The notes: a model not told the origin generated them from the letters alone. DNA of 64,000 bases from Paracoccus sp. Z118 (GCF_019061185.1 NZ_JAHQZU010000003.1:62001-126000); one strand, 5' to 3'. Counted from the first letter of the stretch, positions 29,075 through 37,082 are shown. Program-made: numbers and translations.

Positions 29075-29386
29075 TCAATCGTCGTCGTCATCCCGATGCG
29101 GACCGCGCCGGTGGCGGCGCCTGCCGTCATCATCGTCGTCGTCATCGCCCTGCCAGCCGCGGACTGCGCGGCGGCGGCCATCGTCATCATCGTCGTCGTC
29201 GTAGCGATGAAGGCGTTGGCGGAAACGACCGTCATCATCATCATCATCGTCGTCGTGATAGGAGCGGCCGGTCTGCGACAGGACGACGCCGTTCAGGATC
29301 CGCTCCAGCGGATCGGCGAACGTGGGGGCGGGGGCGGACGCGCCGGCAAGCAGCGCGCCGAGAGCCGTGATCTTCACGATCTGCAT
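29075..29386 (-). CDS. Secreted poly-aspartate protein
   Basis: This is a 103-residue protein with a signal peptide (MQIVKITALGALLAGASAPA with cleavage after TFA near residue 24). A short conserved-looking stretch DPLERILNGVVLSQTGRSYH follows. The rest is four aspartate runs of 8, 7, 7 and 5 residues separated by basic spacers (GRFRQRLHRY, GRRRAVRGWQG, GRRRHRRGPHR) and ends on the last run. I do not recognise the family. Alternating acidic and basic blocks suggest ion binding or a charge-zipper, as inference only. It has an AGGAGA ribosome site. It follows the ECF sigma/anti-sigma pair on the same strand, and the divergent protease also bears a poly-Asp tract. Confidence 0.75.
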   Translation of the reverse strand: MQIVKITALGALLAGASAPAPTFADPLERILNGVVLSQTGRSYHDDDDDDDDGRFRQRLHRYDDDDDDDGRRRAVRGWQGDDDDDDDGRRRHRRGPHRDDDDD

Positions 29387-29431
29387 GATCTTCTCCTGTT
29401 TCCGAGGCGGCGCGTTGGGTGCCGCAGGAGG

Positions 29432-29459
29432 ATTACGGCGCAGGCTGGCGGTTATTCCC
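29432..29459 (-). promoter_or_regulatory. Possible ECF-type promoter of the poly-Asp gene
   Basis: Reading leftwards, GGGAATAAC (29459-29451) is followed after 13 bases by CGTAAT (29437-29432). The start point would be near 29425, about 39 bases before the ATG. A GGGAATAA/CGT-like pair resembles targets of some alphaproteobacterial ECF sigma factors, and an ECF gene lies just upstream. The match is by eye only and the spacing is short. Confidence 0.3.
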
Positions 29460-29508
29460 GGCCACCGCATCCGCCCCGCTAACCTCACGCCGATGTGACC
29501 CCAGCGGG

Positions 29509-30228
29509 TCAGGGCAGGGCCGCCAGCAAGGCTGCCTCTTCCTCCGGTGTCAGCGGCTCGCCCGCGCCGCTCGTCACCAGAAACGCATCGAGCGCCTCGA
29601 TCCCGCCGGACGTGGGCGCGTAGCCTTCGGCCTCGGTCATGTCCATGGCGAAGCGCTGCGTCCAGCCGCCGTCCTCGCGGCAGGCGACGACCAGCGTCGC
29701 CGCCGCGGCGGAACGGGTTTCGTATTCCCGGCAGAACTCGTCGCCGCCGGTCACGTACGAGGCGATCATCACGAGGCTCTGCCCGTTGGGAAGCTCCCGG
29801 CTTTCGCCGGAGGCGAGTCCGTCGAGCGCGGCCAGTTCCGCCCCCGCCATGTCGCCGGCCGGACCGCCGAACTGCCACCAGGAAAGCCCGACAACCGCCG
29901 CCGCCAGCGCCGCCGCGATCATGGCGAGCGGACGGCGGTTGAGGTTGGCGGCGACCGGCGCCGACATTCGGGGTGGCGCAGGGGCCGGTTCAGACGCCGT
30001 GGCGGGCGCTCGGGCCGCCGAGCGGATGCGTGCGATCAGTGCCGCATCGTCATGCGCGGGTTGCGGCGCGGCAGCTTCCTCGCCGAGCAGGCGGCGCGTC
30101 TCGCTGAACATCCGCAGCCGGGCCTGCAACTGCGGATCGGCCTCGATCGCGGCGGCAACATCGCGCGAGTCGTGAGCGTCCAACTCGCCGTCGGCGAACG
30201 CCATCAGGATTTCATCGGTAATCTGCAT
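29509..30228 (-). CDS. Membrane anti-sigma factor
   Basis: This is a 239-residue protein with the usual N-terminal anti-sigma opening (ILMAFADGELDAHDSRDVAAAIEADPQLQARL), a proline-rich linker and one membrane helix (AMIAAALAAAVVGLSWW, about residues 101-118). The periplasmic domain of about 120 residues contains two cysteines (DEFCREYE and VVACREDGG) that could form a disulfide. No zinc-binding HxxxCxxC is visible, so it is not a classic ZAS protein. It follows the ECF sigma gene after 51 bases on the same strand. By family it would hold the sigma factor at the membrane until a periplasmic signal, perhaps proteolysis, releases it. Confidence 0.82.
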   Translation of the reverse strand: MQITDEILMAFADGELDAHDSRDVAAAIEADPQLQARLRMFSETRRLLGEEAAAPQPAHDDAALIARIRSAARAPATASEPAPAPPRMSAPVAANLNRRPLAMIAAALAAAVVGLSWWQFGGPAGDMAGAELAALDGLASGESRELPNGQSLVMIASYVTGGDEFCREYETRSAAAATLVVACREDGGWTQRFAMDMTEAEGYAPTSGGIEALDAFLVTSGAGEPLTPEEEAALLAALP

Positions 30229-30279
30229 GCGCAGTGCCTCGGCCAGTCTGAGGGGTCACATGAAGGAACGTGCGACGGG

Positions 30280-30771
30280 TCATTTTATTCCCAGCTTTTC
30301 GGCTAGCGCGACGCGGGCGCGGGACAGGCGGCTCATCACCGTGCCGCGCGGAATCTCCAGCACCTCGGCGGCCTCGGCGTAGCTCAGCTCATGGATGCCG
30401 ACGAGTTCCAGCACCTCGCGCTGCTCCACCGGCAGCTCCCGCATCGCGCCCTGCGTGGATCGCAGCATCAGCCGCGCCTCGATGCCCCGTTCCGTATCGA
30501 CGGGCAGCGCCTCGGGGATGTCGAACACATCGACTTCGGCGCCGCGGGTCCGCTGGCGGCGGGTCATGTCGATGAAGGCGTTGCGCAGGATGCGGAACAG
30601 CCACGGCTCGATCCGCGTGGCCGGATCATGGCTGCCGGCGGCAGTGATCGCCCGTTCGACCGTGATCTGGACCAGATCGTCGGCGACATCGCTGCGGCGG
30701 GCGAGCGACAGCGCATAGCGCCGCAGGTTCGGCAGCAGACGGATCAGCGCTTCGCCGAACTCCGCATCCAT
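30280..30771 (-). CDS. ECF-family RNA polymerase sigma factor
   Basis: This is a 163-residue sigma factor. Region 2 is ALIRLLPNLRRYALSLARRSDVADDLVQITVERA with the promoter-melting WLFRILRNAFIDMTRR segment. Region 4 is VEQREVLELVGIHELSYAEAAEVLEIPRGTVMSRLSRAR, the typical helix-turn-helix. There is no SnoaL or other extension. The chosen ATG has GGAGGG five to ten bases upstream; an in-frame ATG eight codons earlier (30795) is the alternative. The anti-sigma and poly-Asp genes follow on the same strand, and the protease gene diverges 84 bases away. Confidence 0.92.
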   Translation of the reverse strand: MDAEFGEALIRLLPNLRRYALSLARRSDVADDLVQITVERAITAAGSHDPATRIEPWLFRILRNAFIDMTRRQRTRGAEVDVFDIPEALPVDTERGIEARLMLRSTQGAMRELPVEQREVLELVGIHELSYAEAAEVLEIPRGTVMSRLSRARVALAEKLGIK

Positions 30772-30855
30772 GCCACCCTCCGACCGCTTGACCATGTGGA
30801 AGATTTCCCGTTCCGAAGCGTAGTTGTCCGTGAAGGCAAGCAAAGAGGCAAGTTC

Positions 30856-32124
30856 ATGCGGAAGGTCCTGCTCATCCTGTTGGCTGCGTCGATGTCGCTC
30901 ACGCTCCAGCCGCGCATCGATGCGGAGGGGGTGTGGCTGCTCGCCTCGGCGTTCGCCGACGAGGATGACGACGACGATGACGGCGGCGACGACGACGATG
31001 ACGATGACGATGATGACGGCCCGCGCGTGCGGGCGGCACCCGCGCGGCCGATCCCGCTGCCGCAGCGGGCCGGGAACGAGATACTGGTCCGCGGCCTCTC
31101 CGATCAGGAACTGGCGGAGCTGTCGCAGCAGGACTTCACGGTGCTGGAGCGCAGCGTCCTGGCCAGCGGCGAAACCCTCGCCCGTCTGCGCAAGCCGGCG
31201 GTCCTGACCATGGACGAGGCGCTTTCTGCCGCTCGCCAGTCCGCGCCGGCAGGCCGCAGCGACTTCAACCACTTCTACCGATCGGAGCAGGCCGCGAATT
31301 GCGAGGGCATCGACTGCCCGGCCCGGCAGATGATCGACTGGCCCGTCTCGGCGGCGACATGCGGGCCGCTGCCGCGCATGGGCATGGTCGATACCGGCGT
31401 GAACACGCGGCACGAGGCGCTCGCCGGGGCCAGCATCGACCTGCACCGGATGGAGGACGAGCGCGCCCCGTCGGATCTGCTGCACGGCACGGCGGTTGCC
31501 TCGCTGCTGGTCGGCGACCCGGAGAGCCGGGCGCCGGGGCTGGTCCCGCAGGCCGAACTGGTGGCCGTGGACGCTTTTCACCGCGCCGGGCAGGATCAGC
31601 GCACCGATGCCTTCGCGCTTGTCCGGGCGCTCGACCACCTGCGGGACCGGCAGGCCAGGATCGTCAATCTTTCGCTCGCCGGGCCGCCCAATGACGCGCT
31701 GGAAGCGCAGATCGCCGAGATGGAGCGGCAGGGCCTCGTGCTGATCGCCGCTGCGGGAAACATGGGACCCTCGGCCCCGCCAGCCTATCCCGCCGCCTAT
31801 CCGCAGGTCATCGCGGTGACCGGGGTCGATCGCCGCGGCGCGGTCTATCGCCGCGCCAATCGCGGCCCCCATATCGACATCGCGGCGCCGGGCGTGGACG
31901 TCTGGACCGCCGCCTCGGTCAGCGGCGCGCGCACCAAGACCGGAACCTCATACGCGGCCCCCTTCGTCAGCGCCGCCGCCGCGCTGCTGCTGCAGGCGCA
32001 GCCGTCGCTGACGGCTGCGGAGGTGCGGGCCCGCCTGCTGGAGCGGACGCGCGACCTGGGCGCCGAGGGACGCGACAACATCTTCGGCCATGGCCTGCTC
32101 ACGCCGCCGGCGGGATGTTCCTGA
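30856..32124 (+). CDS. Exported subtilisin-like serine protease with N-terminal poly-Asp tract
   Basis: This is a 422-residue S8-family peptidase. The N-terminus is hydrophobic and export-like (MRKVLLILLAASMSLTLQPR up to SAFA near residue 34). Immediately after it, residues 35-54 are almost pure aspartate (18 of 20 Asp or Glu). The catalytic triad is intact: Asp179 in GMVDTGVN, His210 in LHGTAVAS and Ser365 in GTSYAAP, with the oxyanion Asn in AAAGNMG. Residues 55-165 form a prodomain-like region of unknown fold. AGAGG precedes the ATG. It diverges from the ECF sigma gene and shares the poly-Asp feature with the third gene of that operon, suggesting one pathway. Confidence 0.9.
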   Translation: MRKVLLILLAASMSLTLQPRIDAEGVWLLASAFADEDDDDDDGGDDDDDDDDDDGPRVRAAPARPIPLPQRAGNEILVRGLSDQELAELSQQDFTVLERSVLASGETLARLRKPAVLTMDEALSAARQSAPAGRSDFNHFYRSEQAANCEGIDCPARQMIDWPVSAATCGPLPRMGMVDTGVNTRHEALAGASIDLHRMEDERAPSDLLHGTAVASLLVGDPESRAPGLVPQAELVAVDAFHRAGQDQRTDAFALVRALDHLRDRQARIVNLSLAGPPNDALEAQIAEMERQGLVLIAAAGNMGPSAPPAYPAAYPQVIAVTGVDRRGAVYRRANRGPHIDIAAPGVDVWTAASVSGARTKTGTSYAAPFVSAAAALLLQAQPSLTAAEVRARLLERTRDLGAEGRDNIFGHGLLTPPAGCS

Positions 32125-32183
32125 GGGCGCCCGCATCCGACTGTGTGCAAGGCGCGGATGTCGGCACACCTCGCGGCAAGCCC

Positions 32184-33068
32184 TCAGCGGATCAGCCGTG
32201 ACCGTTGCTGCCGGATCAGTTCGGCGATCGTGTCGGCCACGACCCTGATCCGCGCGATCTGCCGCAGCGATACCGGCACGATCATCCAGAAGCTGCGGTG
32301 GAACGCGACCTGATCGAGCACGCGCACGAGGTCATCCGTTTCACTCACGATGAAGTCGGGCAGCAGGGCGATCCCGGCGCCCGATGCCACCATCGCCTTC
32401 TGGGCGATGATGCTGGTGCTGCGGATGGAGAGCAGGTCCGCGGGGCCGAGTTGTGTGACATTGGGCAGATCGCGGGCGGGGCTGTGTTCTCCGACATAGC
32501 CGATGAGGCGGTGAGAGGTGAGGTCCTCCGGCCCCGACGGAGGGCCCGCCCGGTCGAGATAGCCGGGCGAGGCATAGAGATGGAGCGAGTAGTCGGTCAG
32601 CCGGGCCACCGCGTAAGGACCGCGCTCGGGGCGATCGATGGTGATGAGGATGTCGGCCTCGTTCTTCGTCAGCAGGATGGGCCGGGGCTGGACGATCAGG
32701 TCGATCTGCAGCGCCGGGTATTTCTGCTGCAATCTGGTGATGAGGGGGGCGATGATCTGCGTCCCGAAACCTTCGGTGCAGCCGATGCGGACCAGCCCCG
32801 ACAGGCCCTCCGGCCGTTCGGGCAACTGCTGGCCGATGCGGGCGAAGGCGGCCTCGATCCGCTGCGCCTCGATCCACAGCGCCTCGCCCCGCGCGGTCAG
32901 GGCGTAGCCTTGCCGGCTGCGGAGGAACAGTGGCTCGCCGATGCGCTGTTCCAGCCGCTGCAGGCGGCGCGAGATCGTGGTGTGGGTCACGTCCATCCGC
33001 TTGGCGGCACCGCTCAGCGTGCCGGCCCGCGCCAGCTCGACGAAATGACGCAGATCGTCCCATTCCAT
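32184..33068 (-). CDS. LysR-family transcriptional regulator
   Basis: This is a 294-residue LysR protein. Residues 1-60 hold the winged helix-turn-helix (MEWDDLRHFVELARAGTLSGAAKRMDVTHTTISRRLQRLEQ). The substrate-binding domain follows from about residue 90 (GLVRIGCTEGFGTQIIAPLI). The open frame extends almost 1,000 codons upstream antisense to mmsA and mmsB; only the part from this ATG has LysR sequence. It is divergent from mmsB across 225 bases with a palindromic TGCA-rich site, so it is the likely regulator of the valine-degradation genes, probably with a pathway intermediate as effector. Confidence 0.92.
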   Translation of the reverse strand: MEWDDLRHFVELARAGTLSGAAKRMDVTHTTISRRLQRLEQRIGEPLFLRSRQGYALTARGEALWIEAQRIEAAFARIGQQLPERPEGLSGLVRIGCTEGFGTQIIAPLITRLQQKYPALQIDLIVQPRPILLTKNEADILITIDRPERGPYAVARLTDYSLHLYASPGYLDRAGPPSGPEDLTSHRLIGYVGEHSPARDLPNVTQLGPADLLSIRSTSIIAQKAMVASGAGIALLPDFIVSETDDLVRVLDQVAFHRSFWMIVPVSLRQIARIRVVADTIAELIRQQRSRLIR

Positions 33069-33103
33069 GATCGTCGCCCCGGCTCCCGTCCTATGCAGGC
33101 TCT

Positions 33104-33117
33104 GTGCAATTTTGCAC
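33104..33117. promoter_or_regulatory. Palindromic LysR-type operator candidate
   Basis: GTGCAA-TT-TTGCAC is a perfect 14-bp palindrome located 36 bases upstream of the LysR start. Two further TGCA units flank it (ATGCAGG before, CTGCACA after). LysR proteins usually bind such dyads near their own divergent promoters. Confidence 0.5.
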
Positions 33118-33293
33118 GGCCAGTCTGCACATCCTCGTCTATCATGAAGCTTCGGCGACATGGTATAGGCTTGGACGAAGGTGCATTGCGGGAGGAAGGC
33201 AATGCTGCGCCGTGCCGGTGGTCCCATGAGGAAAGGGGCCTTCTGCCGACACGCGCAGATGATCCTTGCGCCGCATTTCCGGGGGAGGAAGGC

Positions 33294-34190
33294 TTGTCGG
33301 TCATCGGCTTCATCGGGCTGGGCACCATGGGTGCCCCAATGGCGCGCAACCTGCTGAAGGCAGGGCACGAGCTTCGGGTTTTCGACGTGACCGCGGATGC
33401 CTGCGTCGCCTTGGCCGCGGAAGGCGCGACGGCCGCCGGGACCGCCGTCGAGGCTGCCCAGGGTGCCGACTTCGTCATCACCATGCTGCCGAATGACGCC
33501 ATCGTCTCGCGCGTGATGCTGGGGAACGACGGGCTGATCGAACGGCTGTCGGCGCGGCCGCTGCTGATCGACTGCTCGACCATCAGCCCGGATACCTCGC
33601 GCCGGATCGCCCGCGCGGCGGCCGAGAAGGGCCTGCGGACCATCGACGCGCCCGTGTCGGGCGGCCCGCGCGGCGCGGCCGACGGCACGCTGTCCTTCAT
33701 GGTCGGCGGCGCGGGCGAAGACTTTGCGCAGGCTGAGCCGGTGCTGAAGAACATGGGGCGGATGATCGTTCATGCGGGGGACAGCGGCGCGGGACAGGTC
33801 GCCAAGCTGTGCAACAACATGACCGTGGCGGTGGTGATGGCCGCGACGGCCGAGGCGCTGGCGCTGGGCATCTCGCAGGGTCTCGACCCCGAGACGCTGT
33901 CGGGGATCATGGCGGGCAGCACCGCCGGCAGCTTCGTGCTGGACCGCTGGAACCCGTGGCCGGGCGTGATGCCCGAGGCGCCGGCCAGCCACGACTATGC
34001 GGGCGGCTTCCAGCTTGGGCTGATGCTCAAGGATCTCAACCTGGCGGTGGCCAATGCGCGGGACGCGGGGGCCTCGGTGCCGTTCGGGGCATTGGCGCAG
34101 AGCATGTATATGCTGCAGGCGCGCCGCGGGCAGGATGCGCCGCGCGCCGATTTTTCCAGCATTCAGAAACTTTTCACGCGGCCTGCATAA
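33294..34190 (+). CDS. mmsB: 3-hydroxyisobutyrate dehydrogenase
   Basis: This is a 298-residue NAD-dependent enzyme of valine breakdown, oxidising 3-hydroxyisobutyrate to methylmalonate semialdehyde. The Rossmann motif GFIGLGTMGAPMA (residues 5-17), DAPVSGGPRGAADGTL and the catalytic Lys171 in AKLCNNM are all present. The start is a TTG: it has GGGGAGGAA a few bases upstream and puts the protein start exactly where family members begin (MSVIGFIGLG). No in-frame ATG or GTG fits. A 51-codon open frame with its own good ribosome site overlaps this start in another frame. mmsA follows after 24 bases. Confidence 0.93.
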   Translation: MSVIGFIGLGTMGAPMARNLLKAGHELRVFDVTADACVALAAEGATAAGTAVEAAQGADFVITMLPNDAIVSRVMLGNDGLIERLSARPLLIDCSTISPDTSRRIARAAAEKGLRTIDAPVSGGPRGAADGTLSFMVGGAGEDFAQAEPVLKNMGRMIVHAGDSGAGQVAKLCNNMTVAVVMAATAEALALGISQGLDPETLSGIMAGSTAGSFVLDRWNPWPGVMPEAPASHDYAGGFQLGLMLKDLNLAVANARDAGASVPFGALAQSMYMLQARRGQDAPRADFSSIQKLFTRPA

Positions 34191-34214
34191 GCGGCCGGAC
34201 GAACGGAGGAAGAC

Positions 34215-35717
34215 ATGGACGGAGCCAATCACTTCATCGGCGGAGCCTTCGACCCCGGTCTGGGGACGCGCACGGGGCCGGTCTACAACCCGGCCACCGG
34301 CGAGGTGGCCTATCAGCTGAACTATGCCGACCGGGCGACGCTGGACCGCGTCTGCGAGATCGCAGGCAAGGCCGGACGGAACTGGGGCAACCAGTCGCAT
34401 GCGCGGCGGATGCAGGTCATCTTCAAGATGCGCGAGCTGGTGATCCGCGACACCGAGATCCTCGCCGAGCTGATCGGCAAGGAGAACGGCAAGACCATCG
34501 ACGACGCCAAGGGCGAGATCGGGCGCGGGGTCGAGGCGCTGGAATTCGCCGCGGCCGAGCCGCATGTGACCAAGGGCGAATTCACCCGCAACGTCGGCGG
34601 CAACATCGACATGTTCTCGTTCCGCCAGCCGGTCGGGATCGTCGCCTGCATCGCGCCGTTCAACTTCCCCGTCATGGTCCCGCTGGCGATGACCGCGATG
34701 GCGGTCGCCACCGGCAACGCCGTGATCCTGAAGCCCTCCGAGCGGGTGCCGGGCGCCGCCGCGCATCTGAGCAAGCTCTGGACCGAGGCCGGGCTGCCCG
34801 ACGGCGTGTGGAGCCTCGTGAACGGCGACAAGGAGATCGTGGACGCAATCCTCGAGCATCCGGCCATCGGCGCGATCAGCTTCGTCGGCTCGACCGGTGT
34901 GGGCGAATACATCTACCAGAAGGGCACCTCGCACAACAAGCGCGTGGCGGCTTACACGGGCGGCAAGAACCACATGATCGTCATGCCGGACGCCGATCTG
35001 GACCAGGCGGCGTCGGCCTTCGTCAGCGCGGGCTACGGCTCGGCCAGCCAGCGCTGCATGGCGATTTCGGTCGCCGTCGTGGTGGGCGAGGAAACGGCGA
35101 CGAAGCTGCGCGAGAAGGTCGTCGCGCTGATCGGCGGGCTGCGGGTCGGCGCCTGGGACACCAAGGGGGCCGACTTCGGCCCGGTCGTCACGGCCGGCGC
35201 GCAGAAATCCGTCAACGACGCCATCGCGCGGGCGGTGGACGAAGGCGGCGAGCTGGTCGTCGATGGCCGCGACCTGAAGATCGACGGCTACGAGGACGGC
35301 TATTTCTGCGGCCCGTCGCTGGTGGACAACGTCACCATGGACATGCAGCTGTGGCAGGAGGAAATCTTCGGCCCGGTGCGCGCGTTCATGCGGGCCAAGG
35401 ACCTGGACGAGGCGCTGGATATCGTCAACGCCCATGAATACGGCAACGGCGCGGCGATCTTCACCCGCAGCGGCTATGCCTCGCAGCGTTTTGCGAACGA
35501 TGTCGAGGCGGGCATGATCGGCGTCAACGTCCCGATTCCGATCCCGGTCGGCTATCACAACTTCGGCGGCCTGCGCCGGTCGAAGTTCGGCGACGCGCAT
35601 ATGTTCGGCCCCGATGCGGCGCGGTTCTACACCAAGATGAAGACCGTCTCGCATCGCTGGCCGGAACCGGAATCGGTTGACGAGGGCCTGTCGATGTCGT
35701 TCCCCAGCAACAGCTGA
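34215..35717 (+). CDS. mmsA: Methylmalonate-semialdehyde dehydrogenase (CoA-acylating)
   Basis: This is a 500-residue aldehyde dehydrogenase that converts methylmalonate semialdehyde to propionyl-CoA with release of CO2. It has FNFPVMVPLAMTAMAVATGNAVILKPSERVPG, SFVGSTGVGEYIY, and the nucleophile Cys281 in GSASQRCMAIS. It ends with the MmsA signature VNVPIPIPVGYHNFGGLRRSKFGD. The residue before QRC is Ser, where most relatives have Gly. GGAGGA precedes the ATG. It forms an operon with mmsB; a 13-bp hairpin follows the stop. Confidence 0.96.
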   Translation: MDGANHFIGGAFDPGLGTRTGPVYNPATGEVAYQLNYADRATLDRVCEIAGKAGRNWGNQSHARRMQVIFKMRELVIRDTEILAELIGKENGKTIDDAKGEIGRGVEALEFAAAEPHVTKGEFTRNVGGNIDMFSFRQPVGIVACIAPFNFPVMVPLAMTAMAVATGNAVILKPSERVPGAAAHLSKLWTEAGLPDGVWSLVNGDKEIVDAILEHPAIGAISFVGSTGVGEYIYQKGTSHNKRVAAYTGGKNHMIVMPDADLDQAASAFVSAGYGSASQRCMAISVAVVVGEETATKLREKVVALIGGLRVGAWDTKGADFGPVVTAGAQKSVNDAIARAVDEGGELVVDGRDLKIDGYEDGYFCGPSLVDNVTMDMQLWQEEIFGPVRAFMRAKDLDEALDIVNAHEYGNGAAIFTRSGYASQRFANDVEAGMIGVNVPIPIPVGYHNFGGLRRSKFGDAHMFGPDAARFYTKMKTVSHRWPEPESVDEGLSMSFPSNS

Positions 35718-35726
35718 CCCGACGAG

Positions 35727-35764
35727 GATCGGCACCGCGCTCGTGGCCGGGCGGTGCCGGTCCT
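35727..35764 (+). terminator. Hairpin between mmsA and binding-protein gene
   Basis: GGATCGGCACCGC (35727-35739) pairs with GCGGTGCCGGTCC (35752-35764) over 13 bp including one G-T pair, with a 12-base loop, followed by TTTCGTCG. It may terminate or attenuate the mmsBA transcript before the downstream binding-protein gene. Confidence 0.55.
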
Positions 35765-35814
35765 TTCGTCGCTCTTCGGGGCGAAGCCGGCCAGATATGG
35801 GAGGAAACTGACAC

Positions 35815-37017
35815 ATGAAATTCGCACTCGGCATTGCTGCCGTCCTGCTTGGCTCGACCGCCGTCGCGCAGGCCGAAATCTCGGACGGGGTGGTCCGCAT
35901 CGGCGTCCTGTCCGATCTGTCCGGGCCCTATTCCGACTTCAGCGGCCCGACCTCGGTCGAGGCGGCCAGGCTCGCCGTCGAGGAGTTCAACGGCGGCAAG
36001 AACGGGATCACGGTCGAGGTCATCGCGACCGATCACCAGAACAAGCCCGACGTCGCCGCCACCACCGCCCGGCAGTGGTTCGACACGCAGGGCGTGGACG
36101 CGATCGCCGACATGACCAACTCGGCCGCCGCGATCGCGGTGACGACGATGGCCAAGGATCAGGGCAAGATCACCCTGATGTCGGCGCCCGCCACGACCGA
36201 GCTGACCAACGCCGCCTGTTCGCCCACCGGCTTTCACTGGGGCTGGGACACCTATTCGCAGTCGGTCGGCACCGCCTCGGCGCTGGTGGGGCAGGGCAAG
36301 ACCGACTGGTTCCTGATCACCGCCGACTACGCCTTCGGTCACCAGATGGCCGAAAGCCTTAGCGACACCGTGAAGGCCAATGGCGGCAACATCGTCGGCG
36401 AGGTGCGCCACCCGCTGAACACGATGGACTTCTCGTCCTTCCTGCTGCAGGCGCAAAGCTCGGGCGCGCAGGTCATCGGCCTTGCCAATGGCGGCACCGA
36501 CACGGTGAACGCGGTCAAGGGCGCGGCCGAGTTCGGGATCACCCAGGCGGGCCAGACCATCGCCGCGCTGAACATCGTCATCAGCGACGTGCACGCCATG
36601 GGACTCGGGACCGCGCAGGGCCTGACCGGCACGACCTCGTATTACCACGACCGCGACGATGCGAGCCGCGAGTTCGCGCAGCGCTTCATGGAAAAGACCG
36701 GCCGGATGCCGGGCATGATCCAGGCCGGCACCTATTCGTCGGTCCTGCATTATCTGCGCGCCATCGACGAGCTGAACAGCGACGACGGCCCCGCGGTCGC
36801 CGCCAAGATGCGCGAGATGCCGGTCCACGACGCCTTCGCCCCCAACGGCCGCATCCGCGAGGATGGGCGCATGATCACCGACATGTATCTGTTCGAGGTC
36901 AAGACGCCGGAGGAATCGTCGGGAGAGTGGGACTACTTCAAGATCCTCAGCACCATCCCGGCCGAGCAGACCGCCACCCCGCTGGATCAATCGACCTGCC
37001 CGCTTGTGACGGGCTGA
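35815..37017 (+). CDS. Orphan LIV-type ABC substrate-binding protein
   Basis: This is a 400-residue periplasmic binding protein with an ordinary Sec signal (MKFALGIAAVLLGSTAVAQA, cleavage before EISDG). The mature protein reads VVRIGVLSDLSGPYSDFSGP and contains DHQNKPDVAATTARQWFD and TADYAFGHQMAESL, as in branched-chain amino-acid-type binding proteins. No permease or ATPase gene is adjacent, so it either serves a transporter encoded elsewhere or feeds a shared LIV channel. Its position behind mmsBA suggests a ligand related to valine or its breakdown products, as inference. GGGAGGAA ribosome site. Confidence 0.9.
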   Translation: MKFALGIAAVLLGSTAVAQAEISDGVVRIGVLSDLSGPYSDFSGPTSVEAARLAVEEFNGGKNGITVEVIATDHQNKPDVAATTARQWFDTQGVDAIADMTNSAAAIAVTTMAKDQGKITLMSAPATTELTNAACSPTGFHWGWDTYSQSVGTASALVGQGKTDWFLITADYAFGHQMAESLSDTVKANGGNIVGEVRHPLNTMDFSSFLLQAQSSGAQVIGLANGGTDTVNAVKGAAEFGITQAGQTIAALNIVISDVHAMGLGTAQGLTGTTSYYHDRDDASREFAQRFMEKTGRMPGMIQAGTYSSVLHYLRAIDELNSDDGPAVAAKMREMPVHDAFAPNGRIREDGRMITDMYLFEVKTPEESSGEWDYFKILSTIPAEQTATPLDQSTCPLVTG

Positions 37018-37041
37018 GGCAGACGCCGATCCGACGTTGCG

Positions 37042-37067
37042 AGTGCCGGCGTTCCGCTGCCGGCACT
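37042..37067 (+). terminator. Terminator after the orphan binding-protein gene
   Basis: AGTGCCGGC (37042-37050) and GCCGGCACT (37059-37067) form a perfect 9-bp stem with an 8-base loop, followed directly by TTCCTTTTG. It separates the metabolic genes from the type VI secretion locus. Confidence 0.75.
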
Positions 37068-37082
37068 TTCCTTTTGATCGCC

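Noticed and set aside
29063..29482. A 139-residue very hydrophobic Val/Ile-rich open frame on the + strand
   Set aside because: It is the reverse reading of the GAT/GAC aspartate codons of the poly-Asp gene (ATC/GTC = Ile/Val). The - strand frame has a signal peptide and a ribosome site, so the hydrophobic frame is an artefact.
33202..33300. Frameshift at the mmsB N-terminus
   Set aside because: The lack of an ATG suggested an error, but the TTG with a strong ribosome site gives the exact family N-terminus, so no frameshift is needed.
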